Shown here: piece by piece, positions 26,901-36,744 of the stretch | Numbering within the stretch: position 1 is the stretch's first letter | Layout of the letters: every line of letters begins with the position of its first letter | DNA from: Petrosia ficiformis | Lineage: Eukaryota; Porifera; Demospongiae; Haplosclerida; Petrosiidae | Length of the DNA stretch: 64,000 nt | Direction of reading: 5' to 3' | NCBI GenBank assembly: GCA_947044365.1 | Contig: OX345641.1 | Span: 6,346,347 to 6,410,346, forward strand | The notes under the pieces: generated by a model | Told to the model about the DNA's origin: nothing | The model's input: the letters and a program-made list of their open reading frames with translations, nothing else | The model's database searches: none | Made by a program: the position numbers and the translations under genes

Positions 26901-29165
26901 TTAATTCATGCTCTGAAAGAGTATAAAGAGCATCTTGTGTTTTACAATGAACACAACGAGGAACTTATCTTCCCTGTCGACAACATGTGCTGGTGGAGTC
27001 GCAAAAAGATTTCATCGGAGATTCGGCATCGTATCATATCCCACAACACACCTATTCCTATCAAAGTTCCTATACGATGGTATATGTTTGAGGTTAAGGT
27101 GAGAGAAGAGTCACTTAAAGTAGCACATGGTATGGTGACATTAGATACCTGTGAACAGATTGGTATCAAACTAGGAATGGGGAAGAAAGAGGTTTCCCAG
27201 TGTATTGAATATTTGAATTCACTTAGCTTGTTCCTCTATTTCTCTGTTCTCCCTCATGTGGTGTTTACTAACCCACAGTATCTTCTTGACACAGTTACTT
27301 CGCTTATCAGAATATCTTTCGTTGACTATCCCAACGAATTGCTAACTAAAGGTTTTCTCCTTCCACCCGACATGCAGAGAAAACTTCGTTGTGAAGGAAT
27401 CTTTTCAGAGGAGTTACTTCATTATCTGTCTCTTGAGTTTATACCCGATCTCTTCACAAAGGCTCACCTCATCCAGCTCCTCCAGTATTTATTCATAATT
27501 GCTCCTGTCTCAGAGACTGCTCCATTTCTGTACTTCATTCCATCTGCTCTACCCACTCGTTATCTCTCTGAAAAAGAGAAGAAAGAATTCTCACAATCCT
27601 GTGAGCCTCTGCTACTATGCTTCAAACACAAAGTAATACCACAGGTATGTTCCATTTGTGAACACAATTGCAATATTCAACTCTTATAATACCTCCTAAA
27701 ATAGCCACTATTATTAATCATAATAATTATTACTCTAATATAGATACTTTTTTTTACTAATTGTGACCACAATAATTACTCTTTCATTTACATCTTATAG
27801 GGTATTTTTGCTGCTTTAGTTGTTGCACTAATGAAGAGAAGTACTTCTCCAAGATTTACTTTGCATGAATCCATACAACAGTTACGATTTTCTGTTCACA
27901 TGGATTCTGATGACTTGGATGGATCAGTAGGGTTGATGGATTGTCATAACTGGCTAGAGATATATTACACAGGGTTACCTGGATCCCGTTGCAAAATAAT
28001 TCTTCAAGCAATACGTGAAGTTCTACCTTCCTGTGCTAGTGCATTACACTATGATGAGTCAGTAGCACGCGTAGTTCCGACCCTTCGATGTCAGAATGAG
28101 CATATTAAGTCCATGCCTCCACATCCAGCAAAATTGTTTTTTCTTGATGGAAGTTTAGTTGCTAAATGCACCGAAGAGCCGGCCCTTCCTCCAATTCAAT
28201 TATCCAATAAAAGATATGTGTCGTGGTTTAAACAAGAAAATGGTAAGTATATTCTCATTTGTACATACATAACATGCATATCATTATTACAATGTACAAA
28301 ATCGTTATTTTCATACTCAGTATAAGTTACACAAATTTTATCATTTGTTTATGTATAGTACATGAAGAATCTAATCAAGTTACACATCAACCAATTGAAA
28401 TTCCACCTGAACCATTATTACATGGTAAGTACTTCCTACATGTCATCTAAACTTGTGATTAAGTCAAGACATTAATATTTCATAATTATTTTTTTTCTAT
28501 ACACTTAATCCAGCTGTCTCTTTCATCATTCATTTTGCTCTTTGATTCAGTATTATCACACTTATGATACTTATAATATTTAGTAATTATGGGTGTACAA
28601 TGTTCATATTGAACACATACTTCTCAAAAACACATAAAATTTGATAATATGCATGATCACTGATTTTGTATTAAGTCTTGTGTGTTTCTCTTTATGGATA
28701 TGTTATTCATTACACAGATCAGACACCATTGACAGGAATTGAAACAGTAGATGGCAAATCTTTAAGTGGTAATATATAATTTCATTGTATTATGCTGTGT
28801 AATGTATAATTATTATTCATGTGAATATTATTGAGTGTTTAAACATACTATGATGATTGATAGAGTACTTCTCTTTCCATTTAAATGATACAATAGATAA
28901 TGATCTAGTCCAAGTGCTGAGAGCCACTGTTGAAGTTATTGAATGGTACAATCTGGGTCTGGAACTAGGCCTTCCATCTTATCAGCTCAACATAATTAAA
29001 AATGATAGTCGAGGAGTGACAACAGATGGTCATCGTATGATGTTAGAAAAATGGCTGGATACAGGATCAGCTTCTTGGAATTCACTTGTTAAAGCTCTGA
29101 AGAGTCCTCTGATTAACAAGGAAAGAATAGCTGATGAAATTGCAAAAGCCCATCCTTGTAATTAG
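14901..29165 (+). CDS. Ankyrin repeat / P-loop GTPase (ROC-COR-like) / Death-domain protein
   Basis: Inferred exons: 14901-14918, 15490-15588, 17154-17252, 18323-18421, 20086-20190, 24450-24513, 25957-27644, 27801-28242, 28359-28424, 28718-28768, 28864-29165. All junctions are GT..AG and the phases agree, giving 1010 codons. The start ATG at 14901 is the in-frame Met just before the first ankyrin exon; an upstream start is possible because the frame is open to an acceptor at 14843. Domains: ankyrin repeats at residues 7-161 (four full, one partial); P-loop GPPATGKTS at about 187; switch-like DSGGQPQF at about 362; GTYYD (G4-like) at about 451; a helical COR-like region to about 870; Death domain at about 918-1005. 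By family, this is a multidomain signalling switch coupling ankyrin recognition to death-fold assembly, probably cytosolic and in innate immune or cell-death signalling. That role is inferred. Introns are swollen by transposons. Confidence 0.85.
15490..15588 (+). CDS. Ankyrin exon 1 (part of the 14901-29165 gene)
   Basis: 99 bases, phase 0 on both sides, encoding NEQLYDAVSVGEIHKIKDAI and the AGADIN-type end of an ankyrin repeat. Exactly one 33-residue repeat per exon. Confidence 0.85.
15750..16689 (-). mobile_element. hAT-type element remnant with BED-finger ORF
   Basis: The right end (16689 reading down) starts CAGTAAAGATGTACCGATTA, typical of hAT termini. It is followed by the BED-finger ORF. 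The far side is an AT-rich repetitive stretch (15750-16010) rich in TAGTTATAGTTA words, related to 46484-46585. It sits in an intron of the ankyrin gene in antisense. The rest of the transposase is missing, so it is non-autonomous. Confidence 0.65.
16000..16503 (-). pseudogene. Truncated BED zinc-finger (ZBED/hAT) transposase
   Basis: 167 codons: MAKRSPIWEYFEVASDERFA, then CKLCNKSV and HLESCN, giving the Cys2-His-Cys layout of BED fingers (residues 10-55). A charged linker and SIVEDVGFTCLLHCLEPRY (about 118-136), the conserved start of the hAT core, follow. The DDE catalytic domain and dimerisation region are absent because the frame ends in the AT-rich stretch. Hence a 5' fragment, not a functional transposase. 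Confidence 0.8.
17154..17252 (+). CDS. Ankyrin exon 2
   Basis: 99 bases, phase 0/0. It contains GWAPLHRAA and VLVEAGASID, the canonical TPLH-like turn and helix pair. It follows the acceptor TTTCAATATCAG and ends at GTAATG. Confidence 0.9.
18323..18421 (+). CDS. Ankyrin exon 3
   Basis: 99 bases, phase 0/0, with DGWSPLCIAAHLNNVQVA and LMEAGADLELPN. The flanking intron sequence resembles that around exons 2 and 4. Confidence 0.9.
18945..19671. mobile_element. Tc1/mariner-like element remnant (727 bp)
   Basis: Inverted termini CAGTATAAGG(G/C)GAAAAAAC of about 25 bases, each flanked by TA (18943-18944, 19672-19673), the expected target duplication. It lies in the intron between ankyrin exons 3 and 4. 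The inside keeps only part of the transposase N-terminus. Confidence 0.9.
19250..19380 (-). pseudogene. Tc1-type transposase helix-turn-helix fragment
   Basis: The minus strand reads EGLTASRSGVANILKKYEKT then GSIGHQPGSGRPSKT, the second HTH and GRPR-like hook of Tc1 transposases. The upstream frame has stops and the DDE/D domain is gone. Confidence 0.8.
20086..20190 (+). CDS. Ankyrin exon 4
   Basis: 105 bases, phase 0/0, with GRSPLCIAVDRDNVQMVRLL and IQAGAKTNLPN. It is two residues longer than its neighbours at the start (YGFG). Confidence 0.9.
20633..20875 (+). repeat. 5' LTR
   Basis: Matches the 3' LTR closely, including TATTGAGTTATTGTAAT and CCCATTGTCTATGTAAGGGC. It is about 30 bases longer. 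Confidence 0.85.
20891..21300 (+). pseudogene. Gag-like remnant
   Basis: Begins ATGGCTACTTTATTTGGACA after the 5' LTR; stops appear within about 20 codons. Later pieces (MPRKPEEMSYQDLLAAMKTH) resemble the retrotransposon Gag-like region. Split over frames. Confidence 0.6.
21508..22100 (+). pseudogene. Reverse transcriptase / RNase H remnant
   Basis: RVEDELERLVELGVLEPV, then KSDKSSIRICGDFK, FTKLDLSQAYQQVRLD and YRLPFGGVSSAPEIF match the palm and fingers of Ty3 RT. The YxDD catalytic box region is deleted, and the frame jumps straight to an RNase H piece (NFTMCTDHKPLLGL). Not functional. Confidence 0.9.
22100..22290. repeat. Inverted duplication inside the LTR element
   Basis: About 85 bases (22105-22187) occur inverted at 22200-22285 around a short spacer, covering the sequence that follows the RNase H piece. 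Next to it, 22310-22465 and 22440-22605 are imperfect direct repeats. Confidence 0.8.
22760..23370 (+). pseudogene. Integrase remnant
   Basis: FARFGLSEQVITDN, FVSEKFKEFL and the GLAEHAVQTFKQ segment match the catalytic core of Ty3 integrases (the D and E regions). The HHCC finger is missing, and the C-terminal part is in another frame (ARYPSRDRKPPDRY). Confidence 0.85.
23398..23607 (+). repeat. 3' LTR
   Basis: Starts TGTAGTAATGTCGACTG, ends GGTTACTACA; see the 5' LTR. Confidence 0.85.
24450..24513 (+). CDS. Partial ankyrin / linker exon
   Basis: 64 bases, phase 0 in and 1 out: DGKYPLDYARTQEMREALLE, the first half of an ankyrin repeat that ends the array and leads into the GTPase exon. Confidence 0.8.
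25240..25844. mobile_element. Non-autonomous hAT-type element (605 bp)
   Basis: Termini CATAGGCGTA...TACGCCTATG with an exact 8-bp flanking duplication GATGCATC (25232-25239 and 25845-25852), the hAT hallmark. It lies about 110 bases upstream of the GTPase exon. It has no transposase. Confidence 0.9.
25957..27644 (+). CDS. GTPase/COR-like exon
   Basis: 1688 bases with no stop. It carries the P-loop GPPATGKTS, the DSGGQPQF switch-like motif, PLFVIIGTYYD and a winged-helix-like tail (EQIGIKLGMGKKEVSQCIEY). The insertion between P-loop and DSGG (about 170 residues) is low in conserved motifs. The exon begins at the acceptor ATTTCAG and ends CCACAG|GTATGT. Confidence 0.9.
27801..28242 (+). CDS. 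COR-like C-terminal exon
   Basis: 442 bases, phase 0 in and 1 out, starting GIFAALVVALMKR. Its last 150 bases (RCQNEHIKSMPPHPAKLF...) are duplicated in the pseudogene at 31226-31380. Confidence 0.9.
28359..28424 (+). CDS. Short linker exon
   Basis: 66 bases, phase 1/1, Pro/Glu-rich linker (HQPIEIPPEPLLHG). Good acceptor (TATAG) and donor (GTAAGT). Confidence 0.75.
28718..28768 (+). CDS. Short linker exon
   Basis: 51 bases, phase 1/1, encoding DQTPLTGIETVDGKSLSG. The phase match with both neighbours supports it. Confidence 0.65.
28864..29165 (+). CDS. Death-domain exon and stop
   Basis: Encodes the six-helix Death fold: LRATVEVIEWYNLGLELGLP, then TDGHRMMLEKWLDTG and WNSLVKALKSP, the family's helix 5/6 pattern, then stop at 29163-29165. 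Confidence 0.9.
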
Positions 29166-29189
29166 TTTTTCTTATTTTGTTAAACTAGT

Positions 29190-29195
29190 AATAAA
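29190..29195 (+). terminator. Polyadenylation signal
   Basis: AATAAA 25 bases after the stop codon of the ankyrin/Death gene. Confidence 0.7.
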
Positions 29196-29399
29196 AGCTG
29201 AGTTTGTTTTGTTTTTGATAGAAACCATAATAGAGGTTTATTTTTGGACTAATTATTTTATTCCTAATTATCGTTGGAATATGTTTTTATAATAATTTAA
29301 TGATTTGAATTTGAATTTCCTAAAAACAATTTTTTTGACTTCATGTGGTCACAACAGTGCATGTGTGAGGAGACTCAGAAGAGTAGATAACATGAGCTG

Positions 29400-29690
29400 C
29401 TATATATATATATATATGTAGTATGATGGTGACATCGATCATCCCTTTGATGCGTGAGTTTTGTACGTATATTGTATACAGGACTTCCATGTGCTCACTA
29501 TCCAAAAGATGTCACCATCATACAACATATTGCATATAGTATGCTAATATAGGTCTGAGTAAAGGACCCTCGTTTTGTGTCCTTGGATGTGATATAGCAC
29601 TCGCAGACACAGGCTATATCATATACTCGGACACAAACTCAGGTCCTATATTTTGTATATAGGACGTATTAGCATACTATATAATATATA
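29400..29690. mobile_element. Adjacent P2 and P1 palindromic elements
   Basis: TA tract, then P2 (29416-29535: AGTATGATGGTGACATC...GATGTCACCATCATAC), then P1 (29536-29690: ATAGTATGCTAATA...GTATTAGCATACTATA). It lies 230 bases beyond the ankyrin/Death gene. Confidence 0.7.
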
Positions 29691-30430
29691 TGAGAGTATG
29701 GAAGGGAATCGAACATATATAACATTAGTGGAATATATAATCAGCTGCAACATGCTTTCACTATTTCATGTTCATAATTATAAGTACCAGCATCACTTTA
29801 TCTTTAGCAAGAAGTCACCTTTTAATATAATATTTTTAGCCACACATGTGTATAATTATGTACTTATATGACGGGTATGTAGTACAAAAGGTGGATGACT
29901 GTTCAAAGTATAGTACAACGTATATACCGGGTACATACATTTAAAGACAATTGTCTATTCATTGTGGGACGACAATGATGATGTCATAAGATGTTATGTA
30001 TTTTCACTATTTCCTGACAGTTCCAAAAGGGCTTATAGTTTAGGAATTTAGGGTAACTCATCGATCTGTGTTCATGGTACTGTTAGTTCTTATAAAGATA
30101 GATTCCTTGACTTTTCTCTTTTTCGTGTTGGGCTCTGTACTGACCACCTCCCATTTGATGGTATGTTTTGTTTCAGCAACATGAAAGTGGATATGGTTTT
30201 AGATCTCAGCTGCTCTGTAAACGTTTTAGGTTCTTTCTGTTTTATTCTATATACGCCGCATTCACAATAGACAAGCATATATATATTACTTCTGTGGGGT
30301 TAGTTTTTAACTTCCATCACAGACTTTTGCCTGTGTTTTTAGGTGTAAAGGCTATTTCATCTTTATAGGGCTTGGATATTTGTTAACTCAATACATCGAT
30401 GTTTAGAAGTATCAATCTGAAGTTTTCTCA
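29691..30430. other. No gene seen
   Basis: Short frames only. No recognised domain or repeat structure. Confidence 0.4.
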
Positions 30431-30439
30431 ACAAATCCT

Positions 30440-30870
30440 TTTGAAGTCGATCATCTATAGTACAAGTGGTAGATAAGTACATGCATAAAGTACCAAATGT
30501 ACATTGTCCAGTCAATGTGTTTGGTGGACTGTAAACAGCACTAGTGCATGATAATGGCAATGGCTTTTCTATTAATGAAAATTAGTGGGCTGTCTATAGT
30601 ACCAGAGGATGATAATGGTAGGAGAATAGGCTCTTGTTGTGTAACATTACCTACAAATACATTGTCTAGTCATCAAGTTCAATGTTCCCTAATAGTGCAA
30701 TTTAGTGCACCATAATAATATAGTATGTAATAATAGTCCATTATTTGGCAATGGGCCATTACTTGTGTAATAGTAAGCTGTCTATAGTGCAAGTGGATGA
30801 TACTAGTAGGAGAAAAGGTTCCTGTCACTGTGTAATAATAATACTGTCTAGTGAATGAGTTCAATGGTCC
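30440..30870. repeat. Diverged tandem repeat, about 150-190 bp period
   Basis: Three units share TCTATAGTRCAAGTGGATGA, GTAGGAGAA, ATTGTCTAGTSAAT and GTTCAATG (about 30445, 30590, 30778). A T7-G8 homopolymer junction at 30876-30890 follows. Confidence 0.65.
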
Positions 30871-31225
30871 ATTACTTTTTTGGGGGGGGTGGGGTATAGC
30901 AAACTAATAGCAAAGCTAATAACAAAAGGTTACAGGAAAACGAAAGAAACAATACAATGTAGCAACAAAATAAATAGTTGAATAAAACAACAGGGAACAG
31001 TGAACAAATTAATCTAGATGACTAGATATCAATAATTTAAATTCTGAAATGGATGTGGTGGATTTATTTATGGAAGGAAGAGTTCCAAAGGTTGTGTAGG
31101 TCCAATATCTGGATAGCTGCAATCAAACCTGTAGTTTTGCTCCCAGGACTGTCCAACCTGTTGTGAACATCAATTTTAGCAGAAGAGATAATTAATGACA
31201 CACAAATAGCTGGATTTGGTATAAA

Positions 31226-32135
31226 TCGATGTCAGAATGAGCATATTAAGTCCACACCTTCACATCCAGCAAAATTGTCTTATGTGGATGGAAAACTGAT
31301 TGCCAAATGCACTGAAGAGGTGATATTTCCTCCTGTTCAACTAACAGACAACAGATATATATCATGGTTCGTGAAAAACGATTTAATGGTGGTATATAAT
31401 TATATTCATGCAGGATATTTTCCAATGCGGTATATGGTTCATCAATTATTTTTACTGACACCGGGTGATGAAGTAGTGTACTGTTTATTAATAAGGAAAA
31501 GTGCATTTATAAATAAACTTTGATTAGTACTTAGATTAGATTTGTGGACATGCAATTGTAGAGTAAATCATACAGGAGTTATAATAGAGACTTATAATAT
31601 AAACGTTTATATAGTAAATTAGGATCAAAATTATCTTTTATATTAAATTTGAGTAAAATATTGAATATAATATGTAATTTCTATAGTGAACACTGATTCA
31701 TACATAATATTACATTTATATCATAGGTTCATCACACAACAGCATTCCAGTTTCTGATAGAAACCTTACTACACCATCTTGTGATAGTGCTACAGGTACA
31801 ACACTATAACTAGTTATACTTTATCTCTCACTTCGTATTTGTATAATAGGTTCAACAACTCCTCTGACTATATTTACAAGACATGTAAATGAAATGTTAG
31901 ATGTGATATCAGATCCTGACACAGAGAGACTACCTAACGATCTGTCCTCAGCTAATCTAATACCATATTCTATCAAAGATGATCTTATCTCTACAAAAGG
32001 TCTCTCTCGTTATCAAAAAGCCAGTACTCTACTGAGATAGACAGATCACTCAGACTCACTAATAACCCACAAATATTAGAGAACTTCAGTAAAGTTTTAA
32101 TGAAACAAGAGAATATAGATGATAGAGACTGAATA
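31226..32135 (+). pseudogene. Broken paralogue of the GTPase gene ending in a CARD-like domain
   Basis: 31226-31380 matches the end of the COR-like exon (28083-28240) at about 80%: RCQNEHIKS, HPAKLS, AKCTEEV and PPVQLTDNRYISWF. The splice donor that follows in the intact gene is damaged. Two phase-1 exons follow (31727-31795 and 31850 on), the second reading LTIFTRHVNEMLDVI, LPNDLSSANLIPYSI and KGLSRYQKASTLL. A stop at 32038 is a one-base frameshift: the next frame continues the fold (SLRLTNNPQILENFSKVLM) to 32132. The hydrophobic pattern suits a CARD or related death fold, unlike the Death domain of the intact gene. Upstream ankyrin and P-loop exons were not found here. Confidence 0.7.
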
Positions 32136-32140
32136 TGAGA

Positions 32141-33070
32141 TAGATTTACTAAACACAGTGTTTTCATATTATTATTATAGTGTATAGGAACTGCCTCTTT
32201 TTTGTTTTAAATTAGCTTTGTATTTTCATGCTGATGTTATTATTATGGAAACTGATGTTATTATTATGGAGATTTTTAAATTATCGTCATTAATAATTAT
32301 GTGGAGCTAGACTGAAGAGATATGATTGATTTCACATGTTGAAGAGTAGGAGAGCTTGAGAATCTGACGCTTGTGGATCAGGAGTAAAGAAGCCAGGGTC
32401 TATAGAGATTATGAAGAATGTATTTTTATCAATTCAATGTATTATACATGTTATTTATGCATAACTATATAAATTATATATACACAATAAATTAATGAAC
32501 TGTGTTACAAATATCATCATACTTATTGGTGTAGAGACAAACGTCTTGTTGCATGTGTGGGTTGCAATTGGTTATTTCATTAGGTATACATGAGCCCAGT
32601 TAACCTTGTTAAAATGCCATTGGTTGTCAGAGTCAGGAGGTAGATTTTGCATCATATACAGCCAATTTTGATTGCTTTGTGTCGATTACATGTACTTGAA
32701 AATAGTAGTCCATGAAGAATCGAGATGAATAATGGTAACAATTGTATGTGGTTGTTTGGTAATCAAACTATATAAGAAATTTCAACGCATTAAGTATATA
32801 TACTCTACAAGACATTTTAAATTAATTTGTTTTCAATGTAATGCTGATACTGTGGAGGGATTAAACATAACAGGCCTCATGATGTGTGTGAAGGGAAACC
32901 ATTCAGCAAACATAACACAATATCCACCAGATTCATAAATACATATGACATGTTTCTCAGATAGCATGGAAAAATGCCATGTCTTTGTGTACTGTCTTAA
33001 GGATCCTATAATGCTTTTGTCTCTTTATCCCTCATTCCCTCAAAACAGAATGTATAAATATAATTTACTG
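32141..33070. other. No gene seen
   Basis: AT-rich, with a possible AATAAA-like signal near 32485. Short frames only. Confidence 0.4.
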
Positions 33071-33074
33071 AAAT

Positions 33075-35560
33075 ATGTAATAAGAGACATCTGATTTCTT
33101 TAAAATATAATCTAATAATAAAACTACTACATACACACATCAACTACATGTGTATAACTAATTTGAATTTAGAATATTTACCTTTCAATAGTCTAAAGGA
33201 ATGGTATTTATAGGGAGTTGAATTTTCCACAACTATCACAAACACCTACATATCCATAACCAATCTTATGAAACTACATATAAACACAACCACACCTGCT
33301 AAAAAATAAATATATGATATAATGATCATTAGGACTAATACTGCAGAAGAATCACTACATCCCTTAACACATTCCACTCCTCCATACACTTCACCACAAA
33401 AGGGGCCATAAATTTGTGTATTTGTGTTTAAGTATGCATAAGTACATAAATTTAAGTGCTTGTACTCAAGTCAAATAAGAAATAATCTTGAAGCACTTGT
33501 ATAGTCACTGTCATTAATCAGTCTTATGATAGTTATTAGTCATGTTATATTTGTACAGATTGTTTATTGTGCTTGATACAATTTAAGTACTTTATGTGGG
33601 CACTTGTGGTTAGACTTAAATACCTTGTGCTTGTACTTGACAAATCTTAAATTGCTTGTACTTGTACTTATAAGCACTTCACATGTACATGTACAGGGTA
33701 TCAATTTTCCCAAACACTCTCACTTTCAATACAAAGACATACATACATACATGTACACACCTGTACAAATAATGTATAATTATTTTACCTCATTTTCAGA
33801 AGTAACACTTTCTCAAAAATAAGATATAACAATAGTACATGCACTTACATTCATTCACTCATTGTTCCTTAATGTTCTACAGAAAGCTATTGACATTTTG
33901 TATACAGGAAGAGCTAATATTATGATTCATATTATCCAAATATCATTTAGAGCATGTATAAAATGGTGTAAGGAAAAGCCATTGCAGGTAAGCATTTTGT
34001 GCAAAACTGTCCCTTTTTTGAAAACAAGGTCATAAATGTACACTCTTAGGATTATAACAAGGGTTCGAATGTCACATTTTCAAAATTAAAACTTTTTACC
34101 ACACCCACTTTAATAATTGATCATGCACATTATTACAATCTACTTGTATTGTTAATCATGTGGTATGATTAAAGAAAGGTTAAGTCTTCCCTTCATCCTT
34201 AATACATACACACATGTACATGTACAAACATACATACATAATCATGATTATTATACGTACATAGACCCTGTACTTCAGTATGGTAATGACTCAATAATGA
34301 CAACTTCTAGTTATGCAAGTACATATGATTATAACATGTTTAGCTTCAAACAAGAGGTTTTAACTAAAACAAACAAATTAACATACACATACACATTCTA
34401 AACCCTTTCTACTGAGACATATTTAATAACTAGCTCATATACTCTGTGAACAGCAAACTATCAATTTTGGCAATATTTTCACATACATAGTAATACTGTT
34501 AGTGACAGTTTGTTTGGTAAATAAATATACTTTCTAATATCCAACCCTGGTCTGGTATATTATAGCTATTGTATATCTTGCTCTGAGAACTCCAAGATGT
34601 TTTGTACAATTATGTTGACAGTCAATGGTAATACTTAAGTTTTGTATACTGGGTATATAACTACTGGTAAGAAAGCCATAAATCAAATTGTTATCTCCAG
34701 GATAGCAAAGCAAGCATCTGAAAGTACATCTATTCTAACAAGTCAGTATCTTAGTTATATTTTAAATGTAGCTGCTCTCATATAATATCTATATACCAGA
34801 TAATAATACAGGGGATGGACTGGGTAATTGAGATTGGTTTTCTACAGAAATAAACTCACATTGTGTGTGGAAAACTAATTAGAAGTTTAAAACCAAACAG
34901 AATTGAGGATATAAAAATTTCATGTAGAATCACATCACAATAATGCATGAAAGCAACTAACCTCTTTTACTTGGTGTTTCTTCGATACAGTGGCGTAGGC
35001 CGACCCCTGGGTGTACAATGGGCGCGCGAAGCACGCCGAAAATTTTACTTAAATATTAATTTATTTATGATGGGCGTGTCGATTAATAATAATTGCATGA
35101 AAAGAAGTTAATAAAAGGCAGTTCTAGTTATACTACGAATTTCGCCAAGAACTTGTACGTGCAACTGTTATAAATCATCATTGGTAGTCCTGATATCATT
35201 ACTTTCCAGCTGTATCACTGTTCATCAGTTTCATCACTATGCTGCAGCCTTTGTCGCTTACTGAGAAGCAGAAGAATCTAATTGATTCACATCTAAACTG
35301 TCAAAAATAGTCCTCTGTCTGTCTACCTTTACTTTGCTTCTGAAAGGTCATCACAAATAAACAAACTTGACAGGTGTCGGAATATATATAATTGTTATTA
35401 ATTTTAATAATAATCAGCATAATTAAAATTCGAATTTAATTCTGATGCCCGGGCCCAGGGCAAATTCCCTAAACCTGGCAATGTTGATACCACAAATATT
35501 TTAAGCTCAATGTGTTGTCACCACAAATATTGAGCGCATGAGCCCCGGCTATATAAAACG
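33075..35560. repeat. Segmental duplication copy B (pairs with 10145-14380)
   Basis: See 10145-14380. This copy lacks the palindromic cluster but has gained a hAT-type element at 34988-35460. Confidence 0.65.
34988..35460. mobile_element. hAT-type non-autonomous element, one end lost
   Basis: Starts CAGTGGCGTAGG; the inside is an inverted copy of the 39393-39898 element (shared words TCACATCTAAACTGTC, CTATGCTGCAGCC, ATGCCCGGGCCCAGG). The right terminus is cut at about 35460, where the duplicated flank resumes. Confidence 0.8.
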
Positions 35561-35812
35561 CTGTCAACCTTTGTGGCAAACACAAGGCGGACACACTAAG
35601 TGGCTGACACGTACATAGACAATACACAGTCAAACCCCACCCAATGCATGCGTATAGTATTACTACGCTTCCCAATTTACCAGAGAATAATTGTATATAT
35701 AACTAATGGTAATTCTAATATTATATCAAATGTTATAGCTACACAGTATACATTAAAAACTGTTATTGAGATATAATTATTATTCACAAATCCACACCAG
35801 TCCTTGTCTTCA

Positions 35813-36222
35813 TTAATCTTGAGTCAGGCTAGCATTGCTGAATTCACGAATCCAGTTGACACCAGTAGCTATACTATGTTCAATAAAGTATTCCCAGTCC
35901 TTCCTGACAAACCAAAGTAATCCTCTTTCTGCTGCTGTTTGCTTCTCCTCTGATGCTTTATGTAAAGTAGTATGATGCCAAATATAATATTGGCTGCGTT
36001 TAGATATCTCACAGTGCCTACATATTAACTCATACGATATTAAAGTAACCTTGAGTCCAGTTTTTGCAATACCTGTTTTGTCACAATTTTTGGTAAGTTT
36101 ATTTGAACAGCCGTTCTCTGGAATATACTTTATATCAAAATGGTGAAGCAAAACTGTATTGATTTTACACTGATCACACCTTTTACCAGATGTTACATTG
36201 CTGCTGCATTCCCACATGAATT
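35813..36222 (-). CDS. Cysteine-rich C-terminal exon, unknown family (copy 1)
   Basis: Open from an acceptor (TATAG|AATTC at 36222) to a stop at 35813: about 136 residues with FMWECSSNV, CDQCKINTVLL, NKLTKNCDKTG, LICRHCEISKRSQYYIWHHT and ERGLLWFVRKDWEYFIEHS. Seven Cys, and Trp/His clusters. It is about 85% identical to 52715-53143, and the acceptor and entry phase (1) are conserved in both. That argues for a real coding exon rather than a chance frame. I do not recognise the family. Earlier exons are uncertain. Confidence 0.55.
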
Positions 36223-36458
36223 CTATAGACAAATTATAATTATTCATATAATAATAAATTATTTATAATAATAAATTATTATTTTCTTAAAGTTGTTAAT
36301 TACTATACAATCATACATAATCAAAGAAACATTTTGTAGAGTGGGGGGCCTAGTTTTGGGTTGAGAAGCTCACCATGAACATTTTCTGATATTAGTTATT
36401 CATGAAGGGCATCGTCAGTTAAAAGTTCACTAATAAACTGAATCAATAAAATAATTAA

Positions 36459-36744
36459 TTACTTAGACTTGACCAGACTAAAATACTGATGTAGTCTACT
36501 TGGAAGATTCAGCAGTTTTTGTGCACTGTGGAGATGGTGGCTTCGCCCACAACTCAAATAGAGATCTCCACAGACTTTGCATTTCTTTAGGAAACTTTTT
36601 GGCCCTTCTGGCCCCCCTTGTTCCATCACCCATGGGAAATAAGGCACTTGTGGTGCAGTAGTCTTGTCACCAGCAGCACCCCTCATCCTCATCTTAAAGC
36701 GTGTCTGGCACACTAATTCAATTCTCTTGTCATTGTCAACTGGA
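36459..36744 (-). CDS. Possible exon, unknown basic Cys/His protein
   Basis: From an acceptor-like AG near 36740 the minus strand reads DNDKRIELVCQTRFKMRMRG ... CKVCGDLYLSCGRSHHLHS to a stop at 36459. The Cys/His spacing could bind zinc. It is upstream of the 35813-36222 exon, but the phases do not join simply, so membership of one gene is unproven. Confidence 0.3.
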
